Assembly (NCBI GenBank): GCA_018061265.1 | Contig: JAGOUM010000030.1 | Span: forward strand, 1-35,205 | DNA: 35,205 nt | Reading direction: 5' to 3' | From: Rhodoferax sp. | Lineage (GTDB): Bacteria; Pseudomonadota; Gammaproteobacteria; Burkholderiales; Burkholderiaceae_C | Shown here: piece by piece, positions 32,963-35,205 of the stretch | Layout: each line of letters begins with the position of its first letter | Numbering within the stretch: the stretch's first letter is position 1 | Translations under genes and position numbers: made by a program | The notes under the pieces: generated by a model | Seen by the model: the letters and a program-made list of their open reading frames with translations, nothing else | Databases searched by the model: none | What the model was told of the DNA's origin: nothing

Positions 32963-32986
32963 TTGGATTGACTCCAACTGCGTCTG

Positions 32987-33367
32987 ATGCATCCTCTTTT
33001 TGCACTTTTGGCGACCCAGCCGCAACTGCTGGTGGAGCATGCCTTGGCTTACTCTGCGCTGATCAACCAGGAGATGGCGCAAGCCTATGCCGATTGGCGC
33101 CGCCAGACTGTGCTTCGGGCAATTGCTCTGAGTTGTGTAGGCATATCCTGGGTGTTAAGTGGCGTGGCACTGATGTTGTGGGTGGTGACACCAAGTGAAG
33201 AGGTCAACACGCCCTGGGTTCTCTGGTTGATTGCGCTATTTCCACTCACCGTGGGGGCAATATGCGTTGTTCAGGCACGGAAATCCGATCAGGGCAACTC
33301 GTTTAACCGATTGACTCGGCAGATTGAAGACGACATCGCCATGCTGCGAGCAGCATCCACTCCATGA
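32987..33367 (+). CDS. YqjE-like two-helix membrane protein
   Basis: Predicted 126-residue protein with an amphipathic N-terminus (LLVEHALAYSALINQEMAQAYADWRRQ), two membrane helices at about 44-67 and 77-96, and a charged C-terminal helix (NRLTRQIEDDIAMLRAA). This is the layout of YqjE, a holin-superfamily-III-like protein, and it lies in the same position after a yqjD-like gene. Identity is inferred from size, topology and neighbours, not from strong motifs. Its stop overlaps the next start as ATGA. Confidence 0.75.
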   Translation: MHPLFALLATQPQLLVEHALAYSALINQEMAQAYADWRRQTVLRAIALSCVGISWVLSGVALMLWVVTPSEEVNTPWVLWLIALFPLTVGAICVVQARKSDQGNSFNRLTRQIEDDIAMLRAASTP

Positions 33368-33828
33368 CGTCCAACCAGACTCCCGTCGACCGTTTGACTC
33401 TGTCACGCGTGCGCCTGCGTCAGGCCATGGGTGAGGTCACTGCGCAGATCGATCAGTCCGGGGGGGATTCAGCTGGCTCGTCCCGAGCGGGTTGGCGTGC
33501 GACGCTCATGCAGAACCCTGGGGCTCGTCTGTTGTTCGAGTTGGGCCGGGGCTGGTGGGCAAAGCAGCCCTTGCGTCTGGTGATGCCACTGATTTCTCAG
33601 ACTGCCAAGGTGATGCTCACACCAACGGCGCAACGCCATCCGGTCGGACTGATTCTGGGCGCGGCAACGGTGGGTGCGGCACTGGTGCTGGTTCGCCCTT
33701 GGCGTTGGCTATCGGTCTCGGCCTTAGTCACCAAGCTGTTGCCGCCGTTGCTTTCAGAGATTGCAAAACAATCTACGGCGACCCCAAGCACCCCGCTCGA
33801 TATCAGCCATCGTTCCCCAAAGCACTGA
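33364..33828 (+). CDS. Hypothetical protein, third gene of the yqjDEK-like set
   Basis: Predicted 154-residue protein. The N-terminal part is a charged helix (DRLTLSRVRLRQAMGEVTAQ). The middle (GARLLFELGRGWWAKQPLRL) is aromatic and basic, and one membrane helix lies at about 98-112 (VGLILGAATVGAALVLV), followed by RPWRWL. It sits where yqjK follows yqjE, but is longer than E. coli YqjK, and I cannot claim homology. ATG 33364 overlaps the upstream stop by four bases, so it is co-translated. The AI-2E permease gene begins 14 bases after its stop. Confidence 0.7.
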   Translation: MTSNQTPVDRLTLSRVRLRQAMGEVTAQIDQSGGDSAGSSRAGWRATLMQNPGARLLFELGRGWWAKQPLRLVMPLISQTAKVMLTPTAQRHPVGLILGAATVGAALVLVRPWRWLSVSALVTKLLPPLLSEIAKQSTATPSTPLDISHRSPKH

Positions 33829-33842
33829 GCCATTGGCCTGCC

Positions 33843-34913
33843 ATGCCCCCCCTACCCGCTGCACACCCCGCTGATAGGCCGTGGACGTTCTCGGCACTGC
33901 TGGTCTTGGTGACGCTGGCTCTGGGCTACATCCTGCTGCCGTTTTATGGTGCCATCCTGTGGGGAGTGATCATCGCGCTGTTGTTTGCGCCATTGCATCT
34001 GTGGTTGTTACCTCGCGTAGGGTACAGACCGACCCTCGCCGCACTGCTGACCTTGCTGATTGTGTTGTTTATTGTGGTGTTGCCGATGGCGGCGGTCGCG
34101 ACCGCACTGGCCAGCGAGGCTGCTCTGGTCTATGCACGCCTGCAAAGTGGTGAAATCAATCCGGCGCTGTACTTTCGTGGCCTTTTCGATGCGTTGCCGA
34201 ACTGGGTGACCTCGGTGCTGGACCGCTTTGGATTGGTCAGCTTCAATACTTTGCAAGGACGACTGACCGCAGCATTGACGCAGGGAACCCAGGTCATTGC
34301 GACCCAGACTTTCAGTGTCGGGCAAAACACCTTTGAATTTTTTGCCAGCGTCTTCATCACTTTTTACCTGGCTTTCTTCTTAATCCGTGATGGTGAGTCC
34401 AGAATGCAATCAGTGTGGCAAACATTGCCGCTGGCCTCCAGTGAAAAAGAGCAACTGCGACATGCTTTTGTCACTGCAGTGAGGGCCACCGTCAAAGGAA
34501 ATCTGCTGGTCGCGATCATTCAGGGTGCCATGGGTGGATTGGCATTTTGGGTGCTGGGGGTCAGCGGAGCGTTGTTGTGGGCGGTGCTGATGGCTTTTCT
34601 CTCCCTGCTACCAGCAGTGGGGGCTGGACTGGTGTGGTTACCGGTGGCAGCGTGGCTGATGCTGAACGGGGCTTTATGGAAAGGGTTTGCCCTGGTGCTT
34701 TACGGCGTACTGGTCATCGGACTGGTCGACAACTTGTTGCGTCCCATACTGATTGGCCGCGATACCCGCCTGCCGGACTACATTGTGCTGATCACCACGC
34801 TGGGAGGCATGGCGGTGTTTGGACTGAATGGCTTTGTTCTTGGGCCGGTCATTGCCGCCATGTTTATTGTCATCTGGCACATCCATGTCACCAGGCACAG
34901 CCCAGCCCAATAA
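33843..34913 (+). CDS. AI-2E family transporter (second copy in window)
   Basis: Predicted 356-residue polytopic membrane protein (COG0628). Helices at about 15-35, 38-55, 65-90, 155-175, 215-260, 265-295 and 305-345. The family signatures LPAVGAGLVWLPVA and LIGRDTRLPDYIVLITTLGGMAVFGLNGFVLGPVIAAMF are clear. It differs from the hda-linked member at 11425, which has VGERIGLHPLAV at that place, so they are distinct branches and not a recent duplication. ATG 33843 lacks a strong ribosome binding site; coupling to the upstream gene, 14 bases away, is likely. Substrate unknown. Confidence 0.9.
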   Translation: MPPLPAAHPADRPWTFSALLVLVTLALGYILLPFYGAILWGVIIALLFAPLHLWLLPRVGYRPTLAALLTLLIVLFIVVLPMAAVATALASEAALVYARLQSGEINPALYFRGLFDALPNWVTSVLDRFGLVSFNTLQGRLTAALTQGTQVIATQTFSVGQNTFEFFASVFITFYLAFFLIRDGESRMQSVWQTLPLASSEKEQLRHAFVTAVRATVKGNLLVAIIQGAMGGLAFWVLGVSGALLWAVLMAFLSLLPAVGAGLVWLPVAAWLMLNGALWKGFALVLYGVLVIGLVDNLLRPILIGRDTRLPDYIVLITTLGGMAVFGLNGFVLGPVIAAMFIVIWHIHVTRHSPAQ

Positions 34914-35087
34914 AACACGGAAACTCCAAGGAGGCACTGCTGCAGGCAACGAAGTGCTTCTGTGGCAATGTCTCGGACCCCATAAAACCGCCACGTTGAA
35001 GTAGCAAGTACAAGGACGCAGAAGCTACAATAAAACTAGCATTTAACCCATACCAATCATGGGCTTAATGCCAATTTAATCGCAGAT
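34914..35087. other. Gap between AI-2E gene and IS30-type fragment
   Basis: A strong ribosome-binding-like AAGGAGG at 34928-34934 has no ATG at usable distance. The insertion-sequence end must lie in here, probably near 35015-35050, where the sequence turns AT-rich (GCTACAATAAAACTAGCATT). CCCAT-ACCAATC-ATGGG at 35048-35064 is a short inverted repeat. No gene is supported. Confidence 0.5.
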
Positions 35088-35205
35088 TCAAGCACGAAGT
35101 GCATCAGTGGGTAGTTTAATAGCTGTCGTTTCCAAGTGATAAAAGACCTCATGCGGGGTGCGATAGTCCAAGCATTTGCGAGGCCGATGGTTGAGGCGAT
35201 ACAGC
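35088..35205 (-). CDS. IS30-family transposase, C-terminal end (5' part outside window)
   Basis: The minus-strand frame entering from the right edge encodes LYRLNHRPRKCLDYRTPHEVFYHLETTAIKL in outline, then a stop at 35088. NxRPRKCLxYRTPxEVF is the familiar C-terminal signature of IS30-type DDE transposases. Only 38 residues are in the window, so completeness cannot be judged. The AI-2E gene ends 175 bases away, so the element borders the envelope/stress unit. Confidence 0.88.
   Translation of the reverse strand, partial: LYRLNHRPRKCLDYRTPHEVFYHLETTAIKLPTDALRA

Overview
The window looks like a chromosomal piece of a betaproteobacterium of the order Burkholderiales, most likely family Comamonadaceae (Rhodoferax/Polaromonas-like). 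Three things point there: the gene order purM | AI-2E permease - hda - HAD phosphatase - pcnB - folK; the protein sequences themselves; and a short interspersed repeat (GATAGCT...TGCGCTTAT..ATAAGCGC...AGGCT) that I recognise from such genomes. The assignment comes from pattern recognition, not from a search.

Layout. (1) 1-8 kb: end of a GGDEF-EAL protein, a ProQ/FinO-family RNA chaperone gene, a divergent ATP-grasp/alpha-E plus transglutaminase pair (uncharacterised peptide-ligation type), a RidA-family protein and a chemoreceptor. (2) 8-13.7 kb: housekeeping block on the minus strand (permease, hda, HAD phosphatase, pcnB, folK), with purM divergent. (3) 14-16.8 kb: a tight plus-strand unit of isochorismatase-like hydrolase, DJ-1/PfpI protein, glutathione S-transferase and GlxA/AraC regulator. 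(4) 16.8-20 kb: a short-chain dehydrogenase and RNase R on the minus strand, with tRNA-Leu(CAG) head to head with rnr. (5) 20.2-28.1 kb: a minus-strand signalling cluster of hybrid histidine kinase, REC-GGDEF-EAL protein, PAS histidine kinase, REC-PAS protein, Crp/Fnr-type regulator and a small protein with a ParS/Xre-like tail. (6) 28.3-34.9 kb: an envelope/stress island holding a secreted protein, YihY-family membrane protein, coiled-coil protein, OmpA/DUF4398 lipoprotein, DUF4398 lipoprotein, DUF1328 protein, a yqjD-yqjE-yqjK-like trio and a second AI-2E permease. (7) The right edge carries the C-terminal end of an IS30-type transposase.

The main new observation links regions 5 and 6. Six transcription units carry the same 16-bp dyad, consensus TGTNCGC-NN-GCGNACA, usually followed by GAC on the gene side. 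In all six its centre lies exactly 29.5 bp upstream of the first base of a candidate -10 hexamer (TAnnnT in five of the six), which puts it at -41.5. That is the class II position of CRP/FNR-family activators, and the 16-bp TGT...ACA frame is the size of a CRP-type site. A Crp/Fnr-family gene lies inside the cluster; its recognition helix keeps the Arg-Glu pair but has Asp where CRP has its second Arg. My inference is a local stress regulon: the Crp-like protein (or a relative encoded elsewhere) activates the sensor-kinase operon, the ParS-tailed small protein and the four envelope units. Several of the predicted transcripts also begin with a stem-loop.
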